From the NCBI RefSeq assembly GCF_003590145.2, contig NZ_CP060436.1, positions 1,894,001 to 1,958,000 on the forward strand: a stretch of DNA of 64,000 bases, given 5' to 3'. Origin of the DNA: Pseudooceanicola algae (GTDB lineage Bacteria; Pseudomonadota; Alphaproteobacteria; Rhodobacterales; Rhodobacteraceae). Positions 46,521-54,843 of this stretch are shown here, in pieces. A program made the position numbers and the translations under genes. The notes below the pieces were generated by a model. The model did not search any database and had not been told where the DNA came from. It saw nothing but the letters and a program-made list of their open reading frames with translations. Position 1 is the stretch's first letter, and every line of letters starts with the position of its first letter.

Positions 46521-46546
46521 TATATCGTTAACAATTTAATTAACTA
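46521..46546. promoter_or_regulatory. GTTAACAA operator candidate upstream of a 2OG oxygenase
   Basis: A conspicuously AT-rich stretch in a high-GC genome contains GTTAACAA at 46527-46534 followed by TTTAATTAAC, giving overlapping TTAA-type palindromes. The same octamer lies in the divergent gap at 48276-48283. The GntR gene between them (46631-47323) is the obvious candidate to bind both. The sequence may also supply the -10 element of the oxygenase promoter. Confidence 0.5.
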
Positions 46547-46630
46547 AAAATTCATCACTTCGCCCAGAAAACACGCATCAGAGGAAAGGACCCTGGAGCG
46601 TCCGGCCGAATCGGGACCGCAAGCGCAAGG

Positions 46631-47323
46631 TCAGGCGCTGATCGTTCCCGACTTCCCGGATCCGGCGCCGCTCTTGTCCTCGGACGAGCGTTCGTAGCCC
46701 GTAGAGACATGGGACAGATGCCGGCGCATCTGGTCGCGGGCTGCGGCCGGGTCGCCCCGCTCGATCGCATCGACAAGGTCGACATGCTCATCAAGACCGC
46801 AATCATCGGCGATTTCGGGGGCATGGGTCGCCAGCGCGAGCGAAGCCAGGAGCACCAGACGTTCGACGAACTCCGCCAGGATCTGGTTGCCGAGCGCCTC
46901 GCACAGCAGGACATGGAAGCGACCGGACAGCCGGATCTCTTCGCCGCGGGCGCGCCGGCTGTGCGCCGAGGCTTCAAGCTCCATGTGCGCCCGCAACTTT
47001 TCGACGGCCTCCCGGCGCTGCGGTTCCGGCTGCTCGGACAGAGAGGCCGCGACCTGCGGTTCGATCAGCAGGCGCGTCGTCATGACATTGCGCGCCTCCT
47101 CCAGGCTGGGGCGTGCCACCTGGGCGCCCCGGTTGGGCGCATGACGCACGCCCTGCGTCTCGCCCAGAGCCAGCAGGATCTTGCGCACCTGCCCCCGGCT
47201 GATATCGAACTCCTGTGCCAGATCGGCTTCGACCAGCCGCATTCCCGGCGCAAGACGGCGCTCGGCAATCGCATTCACGAGATAGTCGAAGACCTGACGT
47301 TCCTGATCCGATAGACCGCTCAC
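46631..47323 (-). CDS. GntR-family transcriptional regulator, FCD type
   Basis: A 230-residue regulator with an N-terminal winged helix (LVEADLAQEFDISRGQVRKILLALGETQGVR, about residues 30-60) and a C-terminal FCD domain (RLLIEPQVAASLSEQ and the metal/ligand-binding histidine region RFHVLLCEALGNQILAEFVERL and DEHVDLVDAIERGD). FCD regulators respond to small carboxylates and bind palindromic sites. It is central in the island: a formamidase-like gene upstream, a 2OG oxygenase downstream, and GTTAACAA sites before both transcription units. Confidence 0.9.
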   Translation of the reverse strand: MSGLSDQERQVFDYLVNAIAERRLAPGMRLVEADLAQEFDISRGQVRKILLALGETQGVRHAPNRGAQVARPSLEEARNVMTTRLLIEPQVAASLSEQPEPQRREAVEKLRAHMELEASAHSRRARGEEIRLSGRFHVLLCEALGNQILAEFVERLVLLASLALATHAPEIADDCGLDEHVDLVDAIERGDPAAARDQMRRHLSHVSTGYERSSEDKSGAGSGKSGTISA

Positions 47324-47401
47324 CTTTGCCTCACATCCTTGATTTCAGTTTGAAAAGGAGAGGGAGCGCAGAGAGCCCCCTGCCCTAAAGGTTCTATCGG
47401 T

Positions 47402-48247
47402 TCAATTCTCGCGGGCTGCAAGGGATAGCGCAAGCGCTGTGGCCGTCCGGCAGAGCGCCCCGTTCTGCGCTGCGAGGGTCTCCAGCACCGTGAAGTGATT
47501 GGTGTCGGGAATGGGGTCCAGCCGCGCTGGATAGCCCTGAGCGACAAGTGCGGCATGGAAATCAGCGCCTTGGCGACAGATCTCCGGGCGTTCATCTGCG
47601 CCGAAGGAGATCACGACCGGCTTTGAAACGGCTTGCGGCTGATGCAGGGGCGAGTGGGCGCGGGCTTCTTCGAAGCTCATGCCGATGGCATCGTTGAGCG
47701 GAGAGATCCGCACCGGCTCGAGGTCGTAGGCGCCGCTGATCAGCAACGCGCCCAGGACTTCGGGCAAGGACAGCGTCAGCGCCAGCAGGTGCGACCCCGA
47801 CGACATGCCCAGCAGAACCACACCGGGGTTTCGCCCTGCGACCCGCGCCTGCCGGGACACGCCGCGGACCAGCAGGCGCATTTCCTCGGCAAGTCCGGTC
47901 ATCGTGATCTCCGGCGCCAGGCTGTGTTCGCCGATGGCGACGGGGAAGCCCTCGGCCGTGAGGCCCTCGGCCACGAAGGCCTGCCCTTCCTTGTCGTTCC
48001 ACTGCCAGTAACCACCGTGCAGATAAAGCAGCGTCGGCAGATCGGGACGGCTGCCCGCGAACAGATCGAAGCGGCGGCGCGGATTGCCCGGGTCATAGGA
48101 CAGATCCCGCTGCCATCCGGGCCGTTGATACAGCGCAGCACTGCGCTGCTGCCAGTCCCCCATCATGGCTTCCCAGTCCGGGACCACTGCGCGGTTGTTG
48201 TACGCTTCGGACAACGCGTCCCGATCCATGCCACGATACGTTTCCAT
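47402..48247 (-). CDS. alpha/beta hydrolase, arylformamidase/esterase-like
   Basis: A 281-residue hydrolase of the HSL/kynurenine-formamidase-like group. The oxyanion motif HGGYWQW is at residues 77-83, the nucleophile Ser149 is in GMSSG, a candidate acid Asp218 is in FGADE, and His251 in DTNHFTV completes the triad. AGGGA lies just before the ATG. It is divergent from the third 2OG oxygenase and shares with it a 62-bp promoter gap containing a TTGTTAACAA palindrome. Tryptophan catabolism genes are absent, so kynurenine is not implied; it probably deacylates or deformylates an intermediate in this pathway. Confidence 0.83.
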   Translation of the reverse strand: METYRGMDRDALSEAYNNRAVVPDWEAMMGDWQQRSAALYQRPGWQRDLSYDPGNPRRRFDLFAGSRPDLPTLLYLHGGYWQWNDKEGQAFVAEGLTAEGFPVAIGEHSLAPEITMTGLAEEMRLLVRGVSRQARVAGRNPGVVLLGMSSGSHLLALTLSLPEVLGALLISGAYDLEPVRISPLNDAIGMSFEEARAHSPLHQPQAVSKPVVISFGADERPEICRQGADFHAALVAQGYPARLDPIPDTNHFTVLETLAAQNGALCRTATALALSLAAREN

Positions 48248-48273
48248 TGCTTCCCTGCCTTTTGTGAATAATA

Positions 48274-48283
48274 TTGTTAACAA
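48274..48283. promoter_or_regulatory. TTGTTAACAA palindrome between divergent genes
   Basis: A perfect 10-base palindrome lies in the 62-bp gap between the hydrolase and the third 2OG oxygenase, within an AT-rich stretch, so it could control both. It shares GTTAACAA with the site at 46527-46534. Confidence 0.55.
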
Positions 48284-48309
48284 CTTATTCGAATCAGCAG
48301 GAGAGCACA

Positions 48310-49320
48310 ATGGAAACCACTAAAGCCCTGGAGATTATCCCGGCTGTCGACATCGACAGTTTCCTGAACGGCACCGAGGCCGAGAAGAACGATGTCGCGC
48401 GTCTTGTCGACAAGACCAATCGCGAGGTCGGCTTTCTGTTGATCACCGGACACGGCATTCCGCAGGAGATGATCGACGATGTCTTTGCTGTTTCCAGGAC
48501 ATTCTTCGAAGGCCCCGGCGAAACGAAGCAGGCGGTGATGGCACCGGCCGGCGAGCAACAGGGCTACCATGGCCTTGGCCTGTCCGGTCTGGCTGCGAAG
48601 GAAGGCAACGAGGCCCCGCCCGATCTGCGCGAGTACTTCATGACCGGGCGCCTGGATGTGTCGGCCCCCTACTTCCACGAGGGGGATGCCTCGAAATACT
48701 ACCGACCGAACCGCTTCCCCGATGGAATGGATGCGTTCCGCACCAAGATCGAAGCCTATTACACCGCCGTCGAGACCCTTGGACAGCGCTTGATGCAGCT
48801 GTTTGCCCGCGCCCTGGACGTCGAGGAGACCTTCTTCGACGACAAGATCGACCGCCATTTCGGCATCCTCAGTTCCATCTACTACCCCGCTCAGCTCGAG
48901 GCCCCGAAACCGGGCCAGCTGCGTGCGGGCGCGCATACCGATTATGGCGCCCTGACCATCCTTGCACCCAGCAACGCCCCCGGCGGGCTTGAGGTGAAGG
49001 ACCTGAGCGGCGAATGGGTATCGGTGCCCTACATGCCGGGCGCCTTCGTCATCAACATCGGCGACATGATGCAGCGATGGACCAACCAGCGCTGGAAGTC
49101 GAACTCCCATCGGGTGGTCAACCCGCCGGAAGCCGTCGCCCATGTCGGACCGCGCCAATCGCTGGCCTATTTCCTGCACCCCAATTTCGACACCGAAGTC
49201 TCAGCCATTCCGGGTACTGTCGCCAAAGGTGCAGACCCGCTTCACCCCAGCATCCTCGCCGGCGCGTACATGAGCGAAAAAGAGGACGCGATCGCGACCG
49301 CCAGACCCAAGCGCGCCTGA
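48310..49320 (+). CDS. 2-oxoglutarate/Fe(II)-dependent oxygenase, IPNS family (third of three)
   Basis: A 336-residue oxygenase; AGGAG is well placed before the ATG at 48310. N-terminal IPAVDIDSFLNG and GFLLITGHGIP are typical of the family. Iron ligands are His209 and Asp211 (GAHTDYGALT) and His267 (NSHRVVNPP), with Arg282 and Ser284 for 2-oxoglutarate (PRQSLAYFLHPN). It faces the hydrolase gene across a short regulated promoter. Three such enzymes in 11 kb suggests successive oxidations, or overlapping specificities on one substrate class. Confidence 0.9.
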   Translation: METTKALEIIPAVDIDSFLNGTEAEKNDVARLVDKTNREVGFLLITGHGIPQEMIDDVFAVSRTFFEGPGETKQAVMAPAGEQQGYHGLGLSGLAAKEGNEAPPDLREYFMTGRLDVSAPYFHEGDASKYYRPNRFPDGMDAFRTKIEAYYTAVETLGQRLMQLFARALDVEETFFDDKIDRHFGILSSIYYPAQLEAPKPGQLRAGAHTDYGALTILAPSNAPGGLEVKDLSGEWVSVPYMPGAFVINIGDMMQRWTNQRWKSNSHRVVNPPEAVAHVGPRQSLAYFLHPNFDTEVSAIPGTVAKGADPLHPSILAGAYMSEKEDAIATARPKRA

Positions 49321-49545
49321 CCCCGGACCTGCGCCGCCCATGACGCCGGCGTTCCGATCATGTCACCCTCGTGCAGATTGCATCCTGTGGTCAATTTGAA
49401 GTGTGACCGGGCGCGATGGATCTCAGCCGGCTCACGCCCGAGCCCGGATCGTCGAGACATGTTTAGGGATGGGCGGCGCTTCAGACCTGCAACTGGCCTC
49501 TTGTTTCAAGCGGGCCATGGCAAGCCAACTGCAGTGAGATCTGGT
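49321..49545. other. non-coding stretch after the third oxygenase
   Basis: No gene or clear terminator is visible between the oxygenase stop and the IS5-like remnant. Confidence 0.35.
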
Positions 49546-49752
49546 TTAGCCATGGCACCCGGCACTGTTGCACACAGCGCGTGACGGCCGGGGCTCCCCT
49601 TTTCCCGGACGGGCTGGCCCCACAGCTTGCGTGAAAGGCATGCCGAGCGCGGTGTAGCCGTTCAAGACGGCGATGCGGGCCTTGAGCTTCGCAACCTTAT
49701 GGGCGACGTTCCGTGCCATGAGCCGCGCGCTGAGCAGTTCCGGGTATTGCAT
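49546..49752 (-). pseudogene. C-terminal fragment of an IS5-like transposase
   Basis: The minus-strand frame reads ELLSARLMARNVAHKVAKLK, then ARIAVLNGYTALGMP, and ends in GKGEPRPSRAVCNSAGC. This matches from memory the C-terminal tail of IS5/IS1182-type transposases common in Rhodobacterales (LMARDFDRQVAE..., VLNGYTALGIPVTEAVG, LCN). The DDE catalytic core is absent. The coding sequence runs into ACTGTTGCACACAG at 49564-49577, which resembles an IS terminal repeat. It is therefore a decayed, immobile remnant. Confidence 0.6.
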
Positions 49753-50218
49753 CCAAGCGACGGGACAACGATTCCCAGGATCGTTTTATGATCCTCCTCA
49801 TATCTCGTCGCGGGCACGGCTGAGCCATGCTTGCCAGAGGCCCCTGCCAAGGTATTTGGAGGCACGCAGAGCGGGATGAAAGCGTGACCACCCCCGGAGC
49901 CAGCGTGATCTCAGAAGTGGAGCCGGCGTCACCAGCATTGTATTTCTGACGCCAAGAGACTAAGTAAGAATTACAAAAATTGTGGCTCTCTGCGGCATAG
50001 GCGCAGCTGTCTGTCAAAACGGGCCACGATCCTCCACCATGAAAATTCAGCCGTCGCGTCCTGTTGTCGGGATCTGATGTTTGGGAAGGTTGCCGATATC
50101 ATCGCGCACGACCTCATCAGTGGTGACATTTCTACACAGGCCCTGCGTGTCGGTGGAATTGCGGCGCGTGCAGATGCACCTGTCCGCAATGTGCAAAGAC
50201 GATAAAGGAGAGCCAAGA
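49753..50218. other. intergenic region, nothing recognised
   Basis: About 470 bp between the transposase fragment and a small lysine-rich gene. Frames here are short and lack coding character. The right end must hold the promoter of the small genes at 50.2-50.9 kb. Confidence 0.35.
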
Positions 50219-50431
50219 ATGGCGACGCTCACGAAAAACAACCTGTTCAAAGCGTACGATTCCAAACCGGAAACCGCGATGGAAAAGACGACGCGGGTTG
50301 TCAAAAAGATGGTCGAGGAAGACGCGGAAAAACGAAACGCCAAAACCTCGCGATTACGCAAGGCTCGTCTCGAAAGAGAAGCGAGTACAGCACCAAAGAC
50401 CACGACCAAAGGCGCGCGCAAGCCTCGTTGA
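50219..50431 (+). CDS. small basic conserved-type protein
   Basis: A 70-residue protein with an excellent ribosome-binding site (AAGGAG, 8 nt before the ATG). It is rich in Lys, Arg, Glu and Thr, predicted mostly helical, and has the pattern NNLFKAYDSKPETAMEKTTR followed by RLRKARLEREA, which I recall from short uncharacterised alphaproteobacterial proteins. The C-terminal tail is a basic TTTKGARKPR. No membrane segment or cysteine is present. Nucleic-acid or ribosome association is possible from composition alone. Confidence 0.65.
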   Translation: MATLTKNNLFKAYDSKPETAMEKTTRVVKKMVEEDAEKRNAKTSRLRKARLEREASTAPKTTTKGARKPR

Positions 50432-50582
50432 CCCCAGGTCCTTGCAAGGCGCGGAAAACCAACGACGGTTTTGTCGTGCTTGTAGCACCGGGATTTGCCA
50501 AAATCAGTCTACTCGCACGAGAATCGCCGCAGGTCATTCCCAAATTGCCCACTCGGCCACGGCTTCTTCCAAGGATAAATCC

Positions 50583-50864
50583 ATGACGGATTCAGAGCAA
50601 AGCAGAGAAAAAGTTCACTATATCTGCCAGACGTATCTTGAAAGAAAGACCGGTCGCGGCGGGCAGGTGGAACTGAAAATTGCCAAGCAGTTTGAATATT
50701 CCACGGCGTCCGAGGCACAGAACAGAGCCGAACGGGAAGCTTTGTCCGAGGACTGCGCGGGTGCCGACGCCTACATGGTCAGCGAGGACCCGAGCAGCGG
50801 AGAAGTTGGCGCGCCAAGCTTCCTTGTAAGGCTTGGCAATGTGCCGGATTTTGACGAATATTAA
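50583..50864 (+). CDS. small hypothetical protein
   Basis: A 93-residue acidic protein with AAGGA 7 nt before the ATG. It contains VHYICQTYLERKTGRG, a helix QFEYSTASEAQNRAEREALS and a C-terminal FLVRLGNVPDFDEY. The length and layout suggest a single alpha/beta domain. I recognise no family. It lies 151 bp after the lysine-rich gene on the same strand, and the following GMC gene is convergent. Confidence 0.6.
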   Translation: MTDSEQSREKVHYICQTYLERKTGRGGQVELKIAKQFEYSTASEAQNRAEREALSEDCAGADAYMVSEDPSSGEVGAPSFLVRLGNVPDFDEY

Positions 50865-50955
50865 GATCCCGAAGATGGCTGCGGCTCGCCTGCTGTCAGT
50901 CCACTTCGACAGCGACACTACATTGGCTAGGGAACTGGCCGGAAGATGGAAGCGG

Positions 50956-52620
50956 TCAAACGCCCGCAAGAATGAGATCTGCTCCTTTTTCTCCGATCAT
51001 GATCGAGGGGGCATTGGTATTGCCCGACGGGATCACTGGCATGATCGACGAATCTGCGACACGCAGGCCCCCGAGACCCCGCACGCGCAGGGACGGGTCG
51101 ACAACGGCGCCGTCATCGCCTCCCATCCGGCAGGTTCCCACCGGGTGATAGACCGTGCTGGCCGCGCCCCTCAGATAGTGCTGCAAGGCGTCCAGGGTGG
51201 CGACATCAGGGCCGGGCTCAACTTCTTCGCGGATATGCCTTGCAATGGCGGGCTGGCCCATGATCTCGCGGATCCGCGTCACGCCCCGGGCCAGCACCTC
51301 GGCGTCCCGCGGGTCGCTGAGATACCCCATGTCGAGCTCTCCTTTCACGGCCTCCGGGCCGGTGATGCGATAGCGTCCTCGACTGAACGGCCGTGTCTGG
51401 ATTGCCGAGACCGTGATCGCCGGAAAATCGTCGATCGCCAGCCCTGTCGGCGCCAGATGAAATGACAGCGGGCGCATCGACAATTGCAGATCGGCCCGCC
51501 CCGCAGCCGGCGACGACCTGAAGAATCCCGTCACCTGCGAGGTGGGCATGTTCAGCGCCCCCTTGCGCGTCAGCAACCAACGAACGGCCTCGAAGCCCAT
51601 GCGCGGCAGGCTCGACAACACCCGGTTGTGACTGTCCCTGGCGCGATTGGTGGCAAATTTCAGATGCGCGAAGAGATGGTCCTGGATATTCTCGCCCACC
51701 TCCGGCGCGGCCACGACCGGCGCAATGCCGAGGGATGTCAGGTGTTCCGGCGCCCCGATGCCCGAGCGTTGAAGCAGCGCGGCACTTCCCAATGCTCCGG
51801 CAGACAAGATCACCTCACGCCCCGCGTGCACAAGGTGGTCCTGCCCTGCGGCGTCGCGCAGCCGCAGCCCGGTCACACGGCGCCCGTCGAAGGTCAGCGA
51901 CAATGCTTCGGTGCCGGTCATCACCCGCAGATTGGATCGCCCCATGGCAGGGCGCAGAAAGGCCTTGGCGCTCGATTGGCGGCGCCCCTTCCAGATGGTT
52001 GCCAGAAGGTGGCCGACGCCCTCCTGATCTCCGCTGTTCACGTCCGTATTGAACGGCAATCCGAAATCCTGCGCGGCCTGCAGGAAATCCCAGGACAGGC
52101 TGTGCAGGTCCTTGATCCAGCTCAGCCGTAACGGCCCGTCCCGGCCATGCGCCTCGTCCTTGCCGCCGGCTTCCAGGCATTCGGATCTGATGAAATAGGG
52201 CAAGACGCCGGCCCAGTCCCAGCCCGGGCAGCCGAGGCTGGCCCAAAGGTCGTAATCCTCGCGCTGACCGCGCATGTACAACATGCCGTTGATCGCGCTG
52301 CCGCCTCCCAGGCCCCGACCCTGCATCATCATCGTTGCCCGCCCACCGTAAGCTTCGGTCGCCAGCGCACGGTAAAGCCAGAGGTATTTAGGATTGCTGA
52401 GCAGGTAATAGATGCCCGCAGGCAATTCGAACCAGGGGCCCCGCGTGTCGCTTCCCGCTTCTATCAACAATACCTTGTGACGCCCGGAAGCGCTTAGTCG
52501 GTTCGCCAGGACACAGCCCGCGGCACCGCCACCCACCACGACATAATCATGCTGAATCTGGCCCGATGCCGGGTCCAGTTCCGGTTTCCGTCCCAATTCG
52601 ACCCCGGCTTTCTGTTTCAC
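50956..52620 (-). CDS. GMC-family FAD oxidoreductase, choline dehydrogenase-like
   Basis: A 554-residue flavoprotein alcohol oxidase/dehydrogenase. FAD binding is shown by DYVVVGGGAAGCVLANRL near residue 25, and GRGLGGGSAINGMLYMRG is the second FAD motif. The C-terminal catalytic pair is His492 (YHPVGTC) and Asn536 (GNTNAPS), spaced as in choline oxidase-type enzymes. No signal peptide is present, so it is cytoplasmic. It is divergent from a TauD-like dioxygenase across a 256-bp gap with two inverted repeats of TGAAC/GTTC type, implying co-regulation. BetA-type function is possible, but there is no betaine aldehyde dehydrogenase or BetI nearby. Confidence 0.9.
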   Translation of the reverse strand: MKQKAGVELGRKPELDPASGQIQHDYVVVGGGAAGCVLANRLSASGRHKVLLIEAGSDTRGPWFELPAGIYYLLSNPKYLWLYRALATEAYGGRATMMMQGRGLGGGSAINGMLYMRGQREDYDLWASLGCPGWDWAGVLPYFIRSECLEAGGKDEAHGRDGPLRLSWIKDLHSLSWDFLQAAQDFGLPFNTDVNSGDQEGVGHLLATIWKGRRQSSAKAFLRPAMGRSNLRVMTGTEALSLTFDGRRVTGLRLRDAAGQDHLVHAGREVILSAGALGSAALLQRSGIGAPEHLTSLGIAPVVAAPEVGENIQDHLFAHLKFATNRARDSHNRVLSSLPRMGFEAVRWLLTRKGALNMPTSQVTGFFRSSPAAGRADLQLSMRPLSFHLAPTGLAIDDFPAITVSAIQTRPFSRGRYRITGPEAVKGELDMGYLSDPRDAEVLARGVTRIREIMGQPAIARHIREEVEPGPDVATLDALQHYLRGAASTVYHPVGTCRMGGDDGAVVDPSLRVRGLGGLRVADSSIMPVIPSGNTNAPSIMIGEKGADLILAGV

Positions 52621-52623
52621 AAA

Positions 52624-52638
52624 TGAACAATGCGTTCA
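52624..52638. promoter_or_regulatory. TGAAC-N5-GTTCA inverted repeat
   Basis: A perfect five-base inverted repeat with a 5-base spacer lies immediately upstream of the GMC start codon. A related site GTTC-N6-GAAC is at 52753-52765 nearer the TauD-like gene. Both contain TGAACAA, and a similar ATGAACA occurs at 60508 upstream of the molybdenum hydroxylase operon. They are operator candidates for one regulator not encoded in the window. Confidence 0.5.
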
Positions 52639-52752
52639 CATTCAAGGCGCATTTGGGAATGTGTCAAGCCATGGCGACCTGTGCGACAGCAAAAATAACA
52701 ATGAACTTGACACAGAGCGCCGTCATGCTGAGCATTCAATTATGGCCCATGC

Positions 52753-52765
52753 GTTCGTATGTGAA
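52753..52765. promoter_or_regulatory. GTTC-N6-GAAC inverted repeat
   Basis: GTTCGTATGTGAAC is a four-base inverted repeat in the same divergent gap, about 110 bp before the TauD-like start, extended by AACA that matches the first site. It fits an operator for the TauD-like transcript. Confidence 0.4.
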
Positions 52766-52876
52766 CAACATCTTGAGCCACGACCACTTGCCCAAGGCCC
52801 TGCCGCCCTTTCCGCAAAGGCCCGTCCGGTCACGCGATGGCCCCGGCCCGCAGGAACGAAAATGGAGATGGACCCG

Positions 52877-53716
52877 ATGAACTACAAGACATTTACGGCC
52901 GTGCCCTATGGGCCCAAGCTCGGGGCCGAGATCCTCGACATCGACCTGACGAGACCGCTTTTACCGGAATGCGAGACCGAACTGAAGCAGGCCTTCCTTG
53001 ACTATCAGGTTCTGTTTTTCCGCGATCAGAAGATCTCTTTCGACGATCACGCGCGGATTGCCGAATTATTCGGCCCCCTTGGGACGCATGTCGGCAAGAA
53101 GACGATTTCGAAACCAACCGATCATCCGGCTGTGCGCCGTTTTCACGCCGACGAAACCTCCAAAAAGGTTTCGGGCGACGTCTGGCATTCGGATCAAAGC
53201 TGCGCGGCCATTCCACCCATGGCGTCGATGCTTTACATCCACACAATTCCCCCGATGAGCGGCGGCGACACGATGTTCGCCTCCATGTATGCCGCCTATG
53301 ACGCGCTTTCGGACCGGATGAAGACCTATCTGGAAGGGCTTACCGCCATCCACGACGGCGCGCCGATCTTCGGCGAAGGCACGCCGGCCTCGGAACACCC
53401 GATCGTAGTCACCCACCCGGAATCGGGCCGCAAGCTGCTGTTCGTCAACGTGGCCTTCACCACCCGCGTGGTCGGCCTGTCCGAGGTCGAGAGCAAGCAC
53501 CTTCTCGCCTTCCTTTTCGAACATTGCGCCCTGCCGGAGTTCCAGATCCGGTTCCGCTGGCAGGCCCATTCCATCGCGTTCTGGGACAATCGCTGCGCTC
53601 ATCACCGCGCCATCTTCGACTACTGGCCGCATGTACGCTCCGGCTACCGCGTCCAGATCGAGGGCACCGACCGGCCCCGTGCCGATCTCGATACCAAGGC
53701 TGAAGCGGCCGCGTAA
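52877..53716 (+). CDS. TauD/TfdA-family 2-oxoglutarate dioxygenase
   Basis: A 279-residue alpha-ketoglutarate-dependent dioxygenase. The facial triad is His104 and Asp106 (WHSDQS) and His243 in WDNRCAHHRAIFDY, with Arg258 for 2-oxoglutarate (RSGYRVQIEG). The start at 52877 has GGAG 9 nt upstream; an in-frame ATG at 52862 preceded by AGGA is an equal alternative adding five residues. TauD relatives hydroxylate sulfonates, ether herbicides or small amino acids and release the functional group. The next genes (TAXI-TRAP transporter) are on the same strand after 63 bp, so uptake and first oxidation may be coupled. Confidence 0.9.
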   Translation: MNYKTFTAVPYGPKLGAEILDIDLTRPLLPECETELKQAFLDYQVLFFRDQKISFDDHARIAELFGPLGTHVGKKTISKPTDHPAVRRFHADETSKKVSGDVWHSDQSCAAIPPMASMLYIHTIPPMSGGDTMFASMYAAYDALSDRMKTYLEGLTAIHDGAPIFGEGTPASEHPIVVTHPESGRKLLFVNVAFTTRVVGLSEVESKHLLAFLFEHCALPEFQIRFRWQAHSIAFWDNRCAHHRAIFDYWPHVRSGYRVQIEGTDRPRADLDTKAEAAA

Positions 53717-53779
53717 GCGGTCCCTTCGCACCCCAAAAGGCACAAAGCCAAATCGACCGATCAACAACAGGGAAATCTC

Positions 53780-54775
53780 ATGAAACATCTCGTCAACGCC
53801 TTGCCCGGCCTCAGCGCCGCGGCTTTTGCCGCCATCCTGCCGCTGTCCGCATTTGCCCAGACCGAAGTCATCATCGGTGCGCGTGAATCCGGCTCCAACG
53901 ATTATGTCGTCGGGGCGGCCGTCGCCGCGACCATCTCGGAAGATTCCGGAATGACCGGAAAGGTGCTGACCGCTTCCGGTGCCGGGGTCTGGATGCCGAT
54001 GATGGATTACGGCGAAGTCGACCTTGGCGTCACCTCGCATTACGAAGGCTGGCTGGGCTCCAAAGGCCAGGGCGCCTTCAACAGCGCCCATGATATCCGT
54101 GCCGTCGTCGTCGGCGGTGGCATCAACGTCGGCCTGTTCGTTCTCAACGATTCCCCCGTCGAAAGCCGCGCGGACGTGGCTGGCCTGCGCATGGCAGCAG
54201 AGTTCTCAGGCTCACCGGCCGTCGGTGACTATGCGCTCGGTGAAATCGCCAATGCCGGATATGGCTGGGACGATGTACAGGCGGTTCCGCGCGCCTCGCT
54301 TTATGCCTCGCTGCGCGAAGATGTGGCCGAAGGGCGCCTTGATGTCTTCTACGCCTCCGTCGGCTCCGGCATCACGGGCGAAATCGACTCGACCGTGGGC
54401 ATGCGGTTCCTTGGGCTCGACACCTCGCCAGAGGCGCTCGCCAAGATGCGCGAAGTCTATCCCGCCCTGATCAGCGAAGTCCCCGCAGGCCCTCCCGGCA
54501 TCCGCGAGCCCATGTCGCTGGCCTACCTCGCCACCTACGTCGTCGCCTCTGCCAAGGTGTCGGACGATACCGTCTATGCGGTGACCAAGGCGATGTTCGA
54601 AAAGAACGACAGCTTCCGCGCCATCAACAAGAGCCTCGGCGGCTGGGACAAGGCCAAGTTCGCCTCGGCCGATGTCGTCATCCCCTACCACGACGGTGCA
54701 GTCCGCTATTTCAAGGAAGCCGGAGTGTGGACCGACGCCATGCAGGCCCAGCAAGACGCCCTTCTGGCTGAATGA
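53780..54775 (+). CDS. TAXI-family TRAP transporter solute-binding protein
   Basis: A 331-residue periplasmic binding protein with a signal peptide ending LSAFAQ. TAXI features are visible: GARESGSNDYVVGAAVAA at the mature N-terminus, MPMMDYGEVDLGVTSHYEG, LRMAAEFSGSPAVGDYAL and the late block VVIPYHDGAVRYFKEAGVW. It binds an unknown, probably anionic, ligand and passes it to the fused permease encoded 68 bp downstream. Confidence 0.9.
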   Translation: MKHLVNALPGLSAAAFAAILPLSAFAQTEVIIGARESGSNDYVVGAAVAATISEDSGMTGKVLTASGAGVWMPMMDYGEVDLGVTSHYEGWLGSKGQGAFNSAHDIRAVVVGGGINVGLFVLNDSPVESRADVAGLRMAAEFSGSPAVGDYALGEIANAGYGWDDVQAVPRASLYASLREDVAEGRLDVFYASVGSGITGEIDSTVGMRFLGLDTSPEALAKMREVYPALISEVPAGPPGIREPMSLAYLATYVVASAKVSDDTVYAVTKAMFEKNDSFRAINKSLGGWDKAKFASADVVIPYHDGAVRYFKEAGVWTDAMQAQQDALLAE

Positions 54776-54843
54776 TCCGATGATTCCCGCCGTCCGGTGC
54801 TTCTGCCGGACGGCCCTGTCCCTGCGAAGAACCGGATGCTGAG

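Noticed and set aside
47402-48247. Kynurenine formamidase of tryptophan degradation
   Set aside because: The fold and HGGYW motif fit, but no tryptophan dioxygenase or kynureninase is nearby and the context is oxygenases and a sugar-type importer.
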